64,000 nt of DNA from an uncultured Clostridia bacterium. GTDB taxonomy: Bacteria > Bacillota > Clostridia > Oscillospirales > Acutalibacteraceae. Below, one piece after another: positions 26,772 to 34,056 of this stretch (position 1 is its first letter; every line of letters starts with the position of its first letter). The translations under genes and the position numbers were made by a program. The notes below the pieces were generated by a model. The model did no database searches. It worked only from the letters and a program-made list of their open reading frames with translations, and was not told where the DNA came from. Where the stretch lies: assembly GCA_937898625.1 (NCBI GenBank), contig CALEJF010000042.1, positions 29,627 to 93,626 on the forward strand. Reading direction: 5' to 3'.

Positions 26772-27692
26772 ATGAATGTGTATAAAAGTGTATCCGAATT
26801 AATCGGAAAAACTCCTCTTTTAGAACTTAGCAATATAGAAAAAGAACTTGGTCTTAAAAGTAAAATCTATGCAAAGCTTGAATACTTTAACCCCGCAGGT
26901 AGTGTTAAAGACAGAGTTGCTCTCCAAATGATTGAAGATGCAGAAAACAAAGGTCTTCTAAAAAAAGGCTCTGTTATTATTGAACCAACAAGCGGAAACA
27001 CAGGAATAGGTCTTGCCAGTGTTGCTGCTTCAAAGGGGTATAAACTTATTATTACAATGCCTGAAACAATGTCTGTTGAGCGCAGAAAACTTATTGCCGC
27101 CTATGGTGCAGAATTAGTCCTTACAGATGGTAGCAAAGGTATGAATGGAGCAATAGAGAAAGCAGAAGAACTTGCTCGTGAAATCTCTAACAGTATTGTT
27201 GCAGGACAATTTGTCAACCCATCTAACCCAAAGGCACATTTTGAAACAACTGGTCCTGAAATATGGAAGGATACAGACGGCATGGTTGACATCTTTATTG
27301 CAGGTGTTGGTACAGGTGGTACCATTACAGGCACGGGTGAATACCTTAAAGGAAAAAATCCGGATATAAAGATTGTCGGTATTGAGCCTTCTGACTCGCC
27401 TGTTCTTTCAGGTGGCAAGGCAGGAGCGCATCCGCTTCAAGGTATCGGTGCGGGATTTATCCCAGATGTTTTAAATGTAAATATAATTGATGAAATTGCA
27501 AATGTTTCGGGTGACGAGGCGTATTCTGCATCTCGACTTCTTGCAAATAAAGAGGGAGTACTTGTGGGTATTTCATCAGGTGCTGCACTTCATATTGCTA
27601 TTGAAAAAGCAAAAAAAGAGGAAGGCAAGACAATAGTTGTCCTGCTTCCCGATTTAGGTGATAGATACTTATCCACTCATTTGTTTGAATAA
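26772..27692 (+). CDS. cysK: Cysteine synthase A (O-acetylserine sulfhydrylase)
   Basis: A 306-aa PLP enzyme that makes cysteine from O-acetylserine and sulfide. The PLP lysine is in NPAGSVKDR (near residue 44), the substrate loop is PTSGNTGIG, the phosphate-binding glycines are in GVGTGGTITGTG, and a C-terminal GISSGAA motif is present. Length and motifs are those of CysK. The start has GGAGGT. It has its own promoter and ends in a terminator shared with a converging small peptide gene. Confidence 0.95.
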   Translation: MNVYKSVSELIGKTPLLELSNIEKELGLKSKIYAKLEYFNPAGSVKDRVALQMIEDAENKGLLKKGSVIIEPTSGNTGIGLASVAASKGYKLIITMPETMSVERRKLIAAYGAELVLTDGSKGMNGAIEKAEELAREISNSIVAGQFVNPSNPKAHFETTGPEIWKDTDGMVDIFIAGVGTGGTITGTGEYLKGKNPDIKIVGIEPSDSPVLSGGKAGAHPLQGIGAGFIPDVLNVNIIDEIANVSGDEAYSASRLLANKEGVLVGISSGAALHIAIEKAKKEEGKTIVVLLPDLGDRYLSTHLFE

Positions 27693-27695
27693 AAA

Positions 27696-27717
27696 CCCCC
27701 GAGGAGTACCTCGGGGG
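27696..27717. terminator. Bidirectional terminator between cysK and a peptide gene
   Basis: CCCCCGAGG (27696-27704), loop AGTA, CCTCGGGGG (27709-27717), flanked by A-runs and T-runs on both sides. Confidence 0.93.
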
Positions 27718-27757
27718 AAAATTATTTTTTTCTTTTCGAGTAAAGTGATTGAAGGGA

Positions 27758-27883
27758 TTAACCCCACCAACCTTCTCCCATACCGGCATCAGTATCAGGG
27801 TCACTGTTACCGATTGAAAGTGTGATTACATCTTCGATTTCATAAACTGTTACATCAAAATCTGGTGCAAAATACTGTTTCAT
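27758..27883 (-). CDS. 41-residue orphan peptide, acidic with GWWG end
   Basis: A short gene with every expression signal. An AGGAGG site lies nine bases before ATG 27883, a TTGCTT/TATACT promoter (17-bp spacer) lies about 90 bp upstream, and a strong terminator follows. The product starts MKQYFAPDFDVTVYEIEDVI, continues TLSIGNSDPDTDAG and ends MGEGWWG. It is acidic, has no signal peptide or Cys, and has a Gly/Trp-rich tail. Small proteins with a similar K-x-Y/F-x-x-P start and an E-x-E-D-V-I-T centre occur, as I recall, in gut Clostridia without known function. It could be a peptide signal or a RiPP-like precursor, but no modifying enzyme is next to it. Confidence 0.7.
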   Translation of the reverse strand: MKQYFAPDFDVTVYEIEDVITLSIGNSDPDTDAGMGEGWWG

Positions 27884-27969
27884 CTGCTTAATCCTCCTAC
27901 TTAAATTAAAATCCTATTTTTTATATATCTTTTAGTTTGCTTTATGTGTTTCGCTATATCGCTTTTTAA

Positions 27970-27998
27970 AGTATACAATAGAGTTTGTAAAAAAGCAA
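27970..27998 (-). promoter_or_regulatory. Promoter of the 41-residue peptide gene
   Basis: Read leftward: TTGCTT (27993-27998), a 17-bp spacer and TATACT (27970-27975). It implies a leader of about 80 nt. Confidence 0.6.
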
Positions 27999-28108
27999 GA
28001 AGAAAATACTGGAAAAAAAATTTTTGTATATTATGACAAAAAGCACAAAACTTTAGCGATTTTGTTGTGAAAAATGGCAGATAATTTACCATTACCTGCC
28101 ATCATAAA

Positions 28109-28450
28109 CTAAAACATAAATTTATTATATCCCCAGTTATCCACGAACTGATATTTCACATATACTCTTTGTGGCGATATATCCGCTTCTCGTTCAAGAA
28201 TATTGCAAATTTCCTTTGTCAACGTTTCGCAACTTTCTCTTGATGCTTTACCAAAAAGACTTATTTCCACCATTCCGGCAGGTGAATCATCACCCTGAAA
28301 CCAAAGATTTGATTTATCAGCAATTTTAACCATAAGGTACTGTTCACTTTTTCCCGGTATAAGTGAAATTGCACGACCGCAAAGGTACTTGATATTATCA
28401 AGTTGTTCATCATTCAATGTAACATTTGTACTGATATCAATATATGGCAT
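28109..28450 (-). CDS. MIF-like tautomerase family protein
   Basis: A 113-aa protein of the size and pattern of macrophage migration inhibitory factor. Pro2 (MPYIDISTNV) is the catalytic base, GKSEQYLMVKI matches the MIF Lys32/beta-2 region, FQGDDSPAG the loop before the central strand, and ISPQRVYVKYQFVDNWGYN the C-terminal strand with the conserved Asn/Gly. The CxxC of human MIF is absent. Members have phenylpyruvate tautomerase activity, but the bacterial role is unclear. It follows proC by 13 bp, so the two share a transcript. Confidence 0.85.
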   Translation of the reverse strand: MPYIDISTNVTLNDEQLDNIKYLCGRAISLIPGKSEQYLMVKIADKSNLWFQGDDSPAGMVEISLFGKASRESCETLTKEICNILEREADISPQRVYVKYQFVDNWGYNKFMF

Positions 28451-28463
28451 ATCTTACTCTCCC

Positions 28464-29267
28464 TTAAAGTCTTTTATCCTTTTCAAAAGATGCTTGAACA
28501 GCATTCATAACTGCTTTATCGAAGCCTTCGTTCTGCAAGGTTGCAACACCTTCAATAGTTGTTCCGCCGGGCGAACAGACAGAGTTAATAAGTGCCCATG
28601 GATTTTCTTCGCTCTGGAGAATCATTTTTGCACTGCCCAAAACAGCTTGTGCAGAAATTTTTAGTGCTTGTTCCCTGCTCATTCCATTCAGGACTGCTCC
28701 ACGAGCCATTGAATCAATAAACATAAAAGCATAGGCAGGAGAGCAACCTGCAATCACGCCAAAAATCGAGAACTGACTTTCAGGTAATTCTATAACATCG
28801 CCAAATGACCTGCAAAGCTCTTTTGCAAAACTCAAAAGGTCATCGTCGACATTCTGATTACCGCAAATGGCACTCATAGAAGCACCAACTTTTGCATTTA
28901 TATTAGGCATAACACGCACAACAGGTGTAAAATCCTCAAGGAACGAAACAATGTAGTTAAGAGTTTTACCTGCACCTATGGAAATAACTGCAGTATCGTT
29001 TTTTGTAACACTATCTTTAATTTGTGGCAAAACAGCAGGGAAAACCTGAGGTTTAACTGCCAAAACAACAGCATATGAATTCTCGGCAACATCACTTGCA
29101 GATGGCAACACATTAACACCAAAACTTTCTTTAAGCAACTCTGCTTTGGCAGTATCTGTATCACAAACACAAATATCCTCACCACTAAGAAAACCTGACT
29201 TAACCGCACCATTTATGATGGCAGTTGCCATATTACCGCAACCAATAAAGCCTAATTTAAAACTCAT
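28464..29267 (-). CDS. proC: Pyrroline-5-carboxylate reductase
   Basis: A 267-aa NAD(P)H enzyme for the last step of proline synthesis. The N-terminal GFIGCGNMATAIINGAV Rossmann motif, VLAVKPQ near residue 70, VRVMPNINAKVGASMSA and the C-terminal SPGGTTIEGVATL signature are all present. Length is normal. It lies in a leftward operon with mscL upstream (9 bp) and the MIF-like gene downstream (13 bp). The start has AAGGTGA. Confidence 0.95.
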   Translation of the reverse strand: MSFKLGFIGCGNMATAIINGAVKSGFLSGEDICVCDTDTAKAELLKESFGVNVLPSASDVAENSYAVVLAVKPQVFPAVLPQIKDSVTKNDTAVISIGAGKTLNYIVSFLEDFTPVVRVMPNINAKVGASMSAICGNQNVDDDLLSFAKELCRSFGDVIELPESQFSIFGVIAGCSPAYAFMFIDSMARGAVLNGMSREQALKISAQAVLGSAKMILQSEENPWALINSVCSPGGTTIEGVATLQNEGFDKAVMNAVQASFEKDKRL

Positions 29268-29276
29268 AAATTCACC

Positions 29277-29735
29277 TTATTCAACATCAGATGTACAGTG
29301 GCAGCACTTTGTTGCATCAATAGCAATTTCGCTCTTGCAGAATGGGCAAATCTTTGTTGTAGGTGCTTCTTCCACTACCGGTGCCTCTTTAGTTGTTTTT
29401 GCTCTTACCTTGTTAATAATCTTAATCATACAGAAAATAACAAATGCAACAATAATAAAATCAAGAACAACGGAAATAAAGTTACCGTATGTAAGAATTG
29501 CAGCACCTGCTTCTGTTGCTGCTTCAGGAGATGCATATTCGCCACCATCAAGAGCAATAAACTTGCTAGCGAAATCTGTGCCCTTTAATGCAAGACCGAT
29601 AAGAGGCATAATAATATCATTTACAAGTGAGTTAATAATTTTTTGGAACGCACCACCGATAATAACGCCGACTGCAAGGTCAATTACATTACCACGCATA
29701 GCGAATTCTTTGAATTCTTTGAAAAAGCCTTTCAT
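29277..29735 (-). CDS. mscL: Large-conductance mechanosensitive channel with zinc-ribbon tail
   Basis: A 152-aa channel that releases solutes on hypo-osmotic shock. The N-terminal amphipathic segment and TM1 read FKEFAMRGNVIDLAVGVIIGGAF. An extracellular loop and TM2 (VLDFIIVAFVIFCMIKIIN) follow. The C-terminal helix, normally plain, ends in a zinc ribbon (CPFC, then CCHC) from about residue 128. That addition is unusual for the classic family and echoes the zinc ribbons encoded at 54-57 kb. It heads the proC/MIF-like operon and has GAAGGA before its start. Confidence 0.93.
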   Translation of the reverse strand: MKGFFKEFKEFAMRGNVIDLAVGVIIGGAFQKIINSLVNDIIMPLIGLALKGTDFASKFIALDGGEYASPEAATEAGAAILTYGNFISVVLDFIIVAFVIFCMIKIINKVRAKTTKEAPVVEEAPTTKICPFCKSEIAIDATKCCHCTSDVE

Positions 29736-29802
29736 TTTTAAAATCCTTCTTTCGTTTAATTATGATTTAATATTTTATCACCAATTATTATTTATTGCAA
29801 TA

Positions 29803-30681
29803 TTATTTTATACCTGTCATATCGAAATCAGGTATATATTGCGTCTTGGCTGAAGATTTTTCCTGCATAAAACCATTTTTGAGACCTATATCAAGAAAAA
29901 AATCCACAACTTTATTATATTCTGCCGTTGTAAGTCTGCGATTTAATTCCTTAAAAATTTTAATATCACCATATGGTGTATACTGGCTCATAAGGCTTAT
30001 ATATGTATCCTTTGGCAGATTTTCGCTTATCCACAAAAGAATATTCTTACTCTCTTCCACATTGGCAGGAAGAATTAAGTGACGAATAATAATTCCCTTT
30101 TGGATTATTCCGTCTTTAAACTGGTTTTGAGGTTGTTGACGGTGCATCTGGAGAATTGCCTGACTTGTCTTTTCAAAATAATCGGGACATTTAGCATATT
30201 TCAATGACTTTTCACTACTAAAGTATTTAAAATCGGGCAGATAAACATCAACAAGACCTTCAAGTTGTTTTAAGGTTTCAACACTATCATATCCCGAACT
30301 ATTATACACAACGGGAACTGACGGTTTGTATTTTTTAAGGGTTTCAATTATAATATGTGAAAAGTGCGTTGGATTTACAAAATCAATTGTGTGAACGCCT
30401 TTATTTTCAAGTTCTTTTATAATTTCAACAAGTCTTTCAGTTGTAATTATCTCACCTTTGTTTTCGTGACTTATTGGATAATTCTGACAAAAGCAACATT
30501 TAAGACTGCAACCCGAAAAGAAAATTGCACCTGTGCCATTTTCGCCACTTATACAAGGTTCTTCCCACTTGTGTATATCTGCACGGGCCAACATAGGATT
30601 ATAAGGCATTTTACAAAAGCCATTGCCAATATATTCAGTTCTTTCTGCATTGCATTTTCTTGGACAAAGATTACAAATCAT
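29803..30681 (-). CDS. Radical-SAM protein, PflA-like
   Basis: A 292-aa radical-SAM enzyme. An N-terminal Cys cluster (CNLCPRKCNAE) and a later Cys in GFCKMP precede the SAM cluster FSGCSLKCCFCQN, with cysteines in CxxxCxxC spacing. The overall layout is that of the stand-alone pyruvate-formate-lyase-activase-like proteins (close to the AmmeMemoRadiSam group), not of a SPASM peptide-modifying enzyme. Its target is unknown. ATG 30681 is chosen because the CNLCPRKC motif begins there and a GGTGG site precedes it. The longer upstream reading runs through the divergent promoters. Confidence 0.85.
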   Translation of the reverse strand: MICNLCPRKCNAERTEYIGNGFCKMPYNPMLARADIHKWEEPCISGENGTGAIFFSGCSLKCCFCQNYPISHENKGEIITTERLVEIIKELENKGVHTIDFVNPTHFSHIIIETLKKYKPSVPVVYNSSGYDSVETLKQLEGLVDVYLPDFKYFSSEKSLKYAKCPDYFEKTSQAILQMHRQQPQNQFKDGIIQKGIIIRHLILPANVEESKNILLWISENLPKDTYISLMSQYTPYGDIKIFKELNRRLTTAEYNKVVDFFLDIGLKNGFMQEKSSAKTQYIPDFDMTGIK

Positions 30682-30700
30682 TGTTTCACCACCTGACCAT

Positions 30701-30747
30701 ATTGTATCACAATGGCACTTGATAATCAAACAGTTTTGGAGTATAAT
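30701..30747. promoter_or_regulatory. Overlapping divergent promoters, radical-SAM gene and coaX
   Basis: Leftward: TTGATT (30724-30729), 17 bp, TACAAT (30701-30706). Rightward: TTGATA (30719-30724), 17 bp, TATAAT (30742-30747). The two -35 boxes share one base, so the promoters probably compete. Confidence 0.7.
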
Positions 30748-30774
30748 ATTTTCATTGATTTGTGAGGTGATAAT

Positions 30775-31539
30775 ATGCTTCTTACAATGGATATAGGAAA
30801 TACCAATATAAATATCGGTCTTTTTAAGGGTGATGACCTTGCTGTAAGTGCAAGACTTGCAACCGAAAGGCAGAAAACCGACGACCAGTATGCTATGGAT
30901 TTCACCAATATTTTTGTAATGCATAAAATTGATTTTAACAACATCAATGGTGTTGTAATTTCTTCCGTTGTGCCTGAAATTACAGAGTCCGTAACAAATG
31001 CCATTAAAAAACTTACAGGAAAGGACTCTTTAATTCTATCTCCCGGAGTTAAAACAGGTCTTAACATCTTAATTGACAATCCTGCTCAACTTGGTGCTGA
31101 CCTTGCAGCAGGTGCAGTTGGTGCGGTAGCAGATTATCCTCTTCCTGCATTTGTAATTGACCTGGGTACTGCTACAAAAATCTGTGCTATTGATAAAAAC
31201 AGAAGTTTTCGTGGTTGTATGATTGCTCCCGGTGTGCAAATTTCTCTTAAAGCACTTACGGACACAAGTTCACTTCTTCCTACAATCAGTCTTGAGCCAC
31301 CTAAAAAAGCTTGTGGCACAAACACAGTTGAGAGTATGCAGAGTGGTATTGTACTCGGTACTGCCGCTATGATTGACGGAATTCTCGACCGATTTGCAGA
31401 TGAACTCGGTGAACCGGCATCAATTATTGCAACAGGAGGTCTTTCATACTTTTTGGCTCCGGTTTGTAAAAGAGATATTATATATGACCGTCACCTTATC
31501 TTAAAAGGACTTAAAGTAATTTACGAAAAGAATAATTAG
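30775..31539 (+). CDS. coaX: Type III pantothenate kinase
   Basis: A 254-aa ASKHA-fold kinase catalysing the first step of coenzyme A synthesis. The N-terminal DIGNTNINIGLFKGD phosphate-loop motif, the GADLAAGAVGAVADYPLPAFVIDLGTA region (split by family motifs GADxA and DxGTA) and a C-terminal ATGGL motif are all present. Length is normal. An ECF transporter component gene follows 64 bp downstream on the same strand, which fits pantothenate import followed by phosphorylation. The start has GAGGTGA. Confidence 0.95.
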   Translation: MLLTMDIGNTNINIGLFKGDDLAVSARLATERQKTDDQYAMDFTNIFVMHKIDFNNINGVVISSVVPEITESVTNAIKKLTGKDSLILSPGVKTGLNILIDNPAQLGADLAAGAVGAVADYPLPAFVIDLGTATKICAIDKNRSFRGCMIAPGVQISLKALTDTSSLLPTISLEPPKKACGTNTVESMQSGIVLGTAAMIDGILDRFADELGEPASIIATGGLSYFLAPVCKRDIIYDRHLILKGLKVIYEKNN

Positions 31540-31603
31540 ATACCATTTATTCATCAATTATTTGCGTTGCATCCACAGTGAGCAACAGCAAGGAGGAATA
31601 TAA

Positions 31604-32197
31604 ATGACAAACAAAAAATTTGACCGTAACAAAACGGTCAAACTTGCAACTACGGGTATTCTTACCGCTATTGTTGTAGTTTTTCAATTCATTGGTGCAT
31701 CAATCAAATTTGGCACATTTTCAGTTTCACTTGTGCTTATCCCTATTGTCATTGGTGCAGCCCTTGGCGGAAAACATGTCAGCACATGGCTGGGTTTCGT
31801 ATTCGGCGTAGTTGTTCTTCTCTCGGGCGATGCTGCTGCTTTTCTCCCCATTAATCCTATAGGTACTGTTATAACGGTAATTGCTAAGGGCACTATTGCA
31901 GGTTTTGTAGGTGGAATTGCTTTTGAAGTGCTAAAGAAAACTAACAACTATTTTGCAGTTATTATTTCAGCAATTCTTGTTCCTGTTACCAACACAGCAA
32001 TCTTTCTTATAGGCTGTAGGCTTTTTTTCTTTGACACAATTAAAGAATGGGCTATTGGCTTAGGTTTCGAAAACGCCCTCACCTATATGCTTGTTGGTCT
32101 TGTGGGTATAAATTTCCTTTTTGAACTCGCAATAAATATTATACTTGCACCATCAGTTGTAGGAGCAGTAAAAGTACTCAGCAAACAGAAAAACTAA
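31604..32197 (+). CDS. ECF transporter S component, probably for pantothenate
   Basis: A 197-aa membrane protein with six predicted helices. The N-terminal TTGILTAIVVVFQFIG segment is the helix 1 region with the alanine motif by which S components bind the energising module. A GDAAAFLPINPIGT segment lies in the middle. The ECF ATPases and T component are not encoded here and would be shared from elsewhere. Its place right after coaX suggests pantothenate (PanT-like) as substrate, an inference from context. AAGGAGGAA precedes the start. Confidence 0.85.
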   Translation: MTNKKFDRNKTVKLATTGILTAIVVVFQFIGASIKFGTFSVSLVLIPIVIGAALGGKHVSTWLGFVFGVVVLLSGDAAAFLPINPIGTVITVIAKGTIAGFVGGIAFEVLKKTNNYFAVIISAILVPVTNTAIFLIGCRLFFFDTIKEWAIGLGFENALTYMLVGLVGINFLFELAINIILAPSVVGAVKVLSKQKN

Positions 32198-32202
32198 ATA
32201 AC

Positions 32203-32240
32203 AGACCACTTGATTAAACATTGAAATTATCAAGTGGTCT
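32203..32240. terminator. Bidirectional terminator after the ECF gene
   Basis: AGACCACTTGAT (32203-32214) pairs with ATCAAGTGGTCT (32229-32240), a 12-bp perfect stem between converging genes. Confidence 0.88.
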
Positions 32241-32244
32241 TATT

Positions 32245-33258
32245 TTATATAACATTATTCTTTTTAAGAAACTCTATCGACTGATTTACCCACTGTCCGG
32301 CTTCAAGTCCATCTGCAAGGGCAAACCCGTGGATATTGCCACGGTAAATATGCACCTCGTTTGGCACTTCTTTTTCATTCATCACCTTTTCAGCAACAAG
32401 GCAATTCATTTCAGGTGGCACTATTGGGTCATTCTTCATTGAAAACAGAAACATTGGTGGATAATCTTCATCAATAAGATTCTGTACGCTTAATTTGTGG
32501 GACAACTCTTCACTATAATCCTTACCAAGGAAAATCTTGTCGCAAGTAATACCGAAATCCTTGCATTTAAGGTCTATCATAGGGTATCCGCCTATTACAG
32601 CATCAGGTCTTCCGTTTATATGGGACAAGTCCCCCGTCATTTCTCTCAACTCGTTATAAACACCGCTGATACTTGTAACAAGATGTCCACCAGCAGAAAA
32701 ACCCATAGCGACAACTTGATTTTCGATTACTCCCCATTTTTCTGCATTGTTTCTTACAGTTTGAATTGCTCGTATAAAGTCGAGTTGTGGGCAAGGATAA
32801 CGACAAGGCGACACACGGTAGCACACAACAAATGCGTGAAATCCAAGCTGATTAAACCTTTCTGCAATTTCAACGCCCTCATGTTTCATACAGACATTAA
32901 GATATGCTCCGCCGGGTGCAATTACTACGGCTGGGGCTTTTTTGTTTTTAAGTAAAAATGGCACAATATACGGTTTTCTTTTTCCGTCATAAAGTGGAAT
33001 ATCTTTTTCGTCCCACAACAAAACACTTCGAGGGTCATCAACTTTTACAGCATTATCTTTACCATTGAAAAAGTTTACCAAATCTTCTGTAAAGCCTTTT
33101 AATCCTTTAGGAGCAAGTTTTTCAAGGGTACTGAATTTAAAAGGCTCCAAGAGGCGAAGGAGTCTGTTGATTTCGGGTACGGATGAATAACTTTCAAGTC
33201 GCAAACTCGCCTCGCTGTCAGCACGGACATCACGAAGTTTTTGGTCCATTGTAATCAT
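32245..33258 (-). CDS. Alpha/beta hydrolase, BD-FAE-like esterase
   Basis: A 337-aa esterase. VIAPGGAYLNVC supplies the oxyanion segment, GFSAGGHL the nucleophile Ser, the acid is likely in FSMKNDPIVP and the His in NIHGFA near the C-terminus. The pattern matches the feruloyl-esterase/acetylesterase group that trims plant glycans, and no signal peptide is seen. ATG 33258 is chosen because GGAGGT precedes it. The GTG upstream lies in the ribosome binding site region. It starts one base after the stop of an S4-domain gene, so they are coupled. Confidence 0.85.
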   Translation of the reverse strand: MITMDQKLRDVRADSEASLRLESYSSVPEINRLLRLLEPFKFSTLEKLAPKGLKGFTEDLVNFFNGKDNAVKVDDPRSVLLWDEKDIPLYDGKRKPYIVPFLLKNKKAPAVVIAPGGAYLNVCMKHEGVEIAERFNQLGFHAFVVCYRVSPCRYPCPQLDFIRAIQTVRNNAEKWGVIENQVVAMGFSAGGHLVTSISGVYNELREMTGDLSHINGRPDAVIGGYPMIDLKCKDFGITCDKIFLGKDYSEELSHKLSVQNLIDEDYPPMFLFSMKNDPIVPPEMNCLVAEKVMNEKEVPNEVHIYRGNIHGFALADGLEAGQWVNQSIEFLKKNNVI

Positions 33259-33259
33259 C

Positions 33260-33994
33260 TTAAAACACCTCCACACTTATTACAAATCTATCTTTTTTCG
33301 TATGACGAAGCACACCCTTATAAACAAATCTGCCAAAACCACGGACAGAGATTTTGTCCCCATTTTTCACCGCAACTGACGGACTTGTTTTGACTGCACC
33401 ATTCACAAATACCTTTTCCGTGTGAAAGAGTGGCAAAACCTGACTGCGTGACATTTTGTAAATTGCAGAAACAATAACATCAAGTCTTTCAGACGATACT
33501 ATTATTTCATAGTTTTTAGGTTGTGGCAGGGCATTTTCGGGGATTTTCTCCGTAATGCTACATTCCACCGTTGTATGCTTTACCTGAGTCAGATTCTGAA
33601 CAATATACTCGGTTATTGTATCAACACAGAAAAGATACCCACAATTTTCGCTGATAATTATATCTCCAAGCATTTCACGACGAATTCCAAGCCCCATAAG
33701 TGAACCCAAAAAATCACGATGCGTAAGGTTATCGGCAAATTTTTGATTAACCGGTTTTATGAGTATGCATTTGATAGGATAATCAGCGTTATCAGTAAAA
33801 TATTCTCTGTCACCAAAACAAGCAACGCATCTTTCAGAATTTTCATAGCCACCCCAAAGCTTTGTCGACACAGAAAATCGCATAGAAGAAAGTTCCGATA
33901 TTTCGGATAACCCGAGAAAATCGGAATAAACTGCATATCCCTTTTCATTTGAACGAGAGGCTAATTCTTCAAATCGCTTTTGTTTTTCTGTCAT
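33260..33994 (-). CDS. S4-domain RNA-binding protein, YlmH-like
   Basis: A 244-aa protein. The N-terminal 170 residues match the YlmH family (RFEELASRSNEKGYAVYSDFLGLSE and a GDREYF block). The C-terminal S4 RNA-binding domain reads LPLFHTEKVFVNGAVKTSP followed by KNGDKISVRGFGRF. Relatives bind ribosomes or tRNA-related RNA and in some bacteria rescue stalled ribosomes. Usually encoded near division genes, it is here coupled to an esterase gene. ATG 33994 is favoured by GGTGA just upstream. Confidence 0.85.
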   Translation of the reverse strand: MTEKQKRFEELASRSNEKGYAVYSDFLGLSEISELSSMRFSVSTKLWGGYENSERCVACFGDREYFTDNADYPIKCILIKPVNQKFADNLTHRDFLGSLMGLGIRREMLGDIIISENCGYLFCVDTITEYIVQNLTQVKHTTVECSITEKIPENALPQPKNYEIIVSSERLDVIVSAIYKMSRSQVLPLFHTEKVFVNGAVKTSPSVAVKNGDKISVRGFGRFVYKGVLRHTKKDRFVISVEVF

Positions 33995-34029
33995 TTTATT
34001 CACCAATGTAATTATATTATAATGACAAC

Positions 34030-34049
34030 GGCGGGGTCAAGACCCCGCC
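34030..34049 (-). terminator. Hairpin after potD
   Basis: GGCGGGG (34030-34036) pairs with CCCCGCC (34043-34049) just past the pot operon. The T-run is poor, so termination may be partial. Confidence 0.5.
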
Positions 34050-34056
34050 AAACCTT

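Noticed and set aside
27901..28092. 63-codon leftward reading frame upstream of the small peptide gene
   Set aside because: It has no ribosome binding site, covers the peptide's promoter and leader, and has AT-driven Phe/Lys/Ile composition.
28464..30681. RiPP cluster formed by the radical-SAM protein and the 41-residue peptide
   Set aside because: They are 2 kb apart with proC, mscL and the MIF-like gene between. The radical-SAM protein lacks a SPASM or peptide-binding domain, and the peptide has no Cys.
30682..30924. N-terminal extension of the radical-SAM protein
   Set aside because: It runs through both divergent promoters and into coaX. The recognisable protein begins at ATG 30681.
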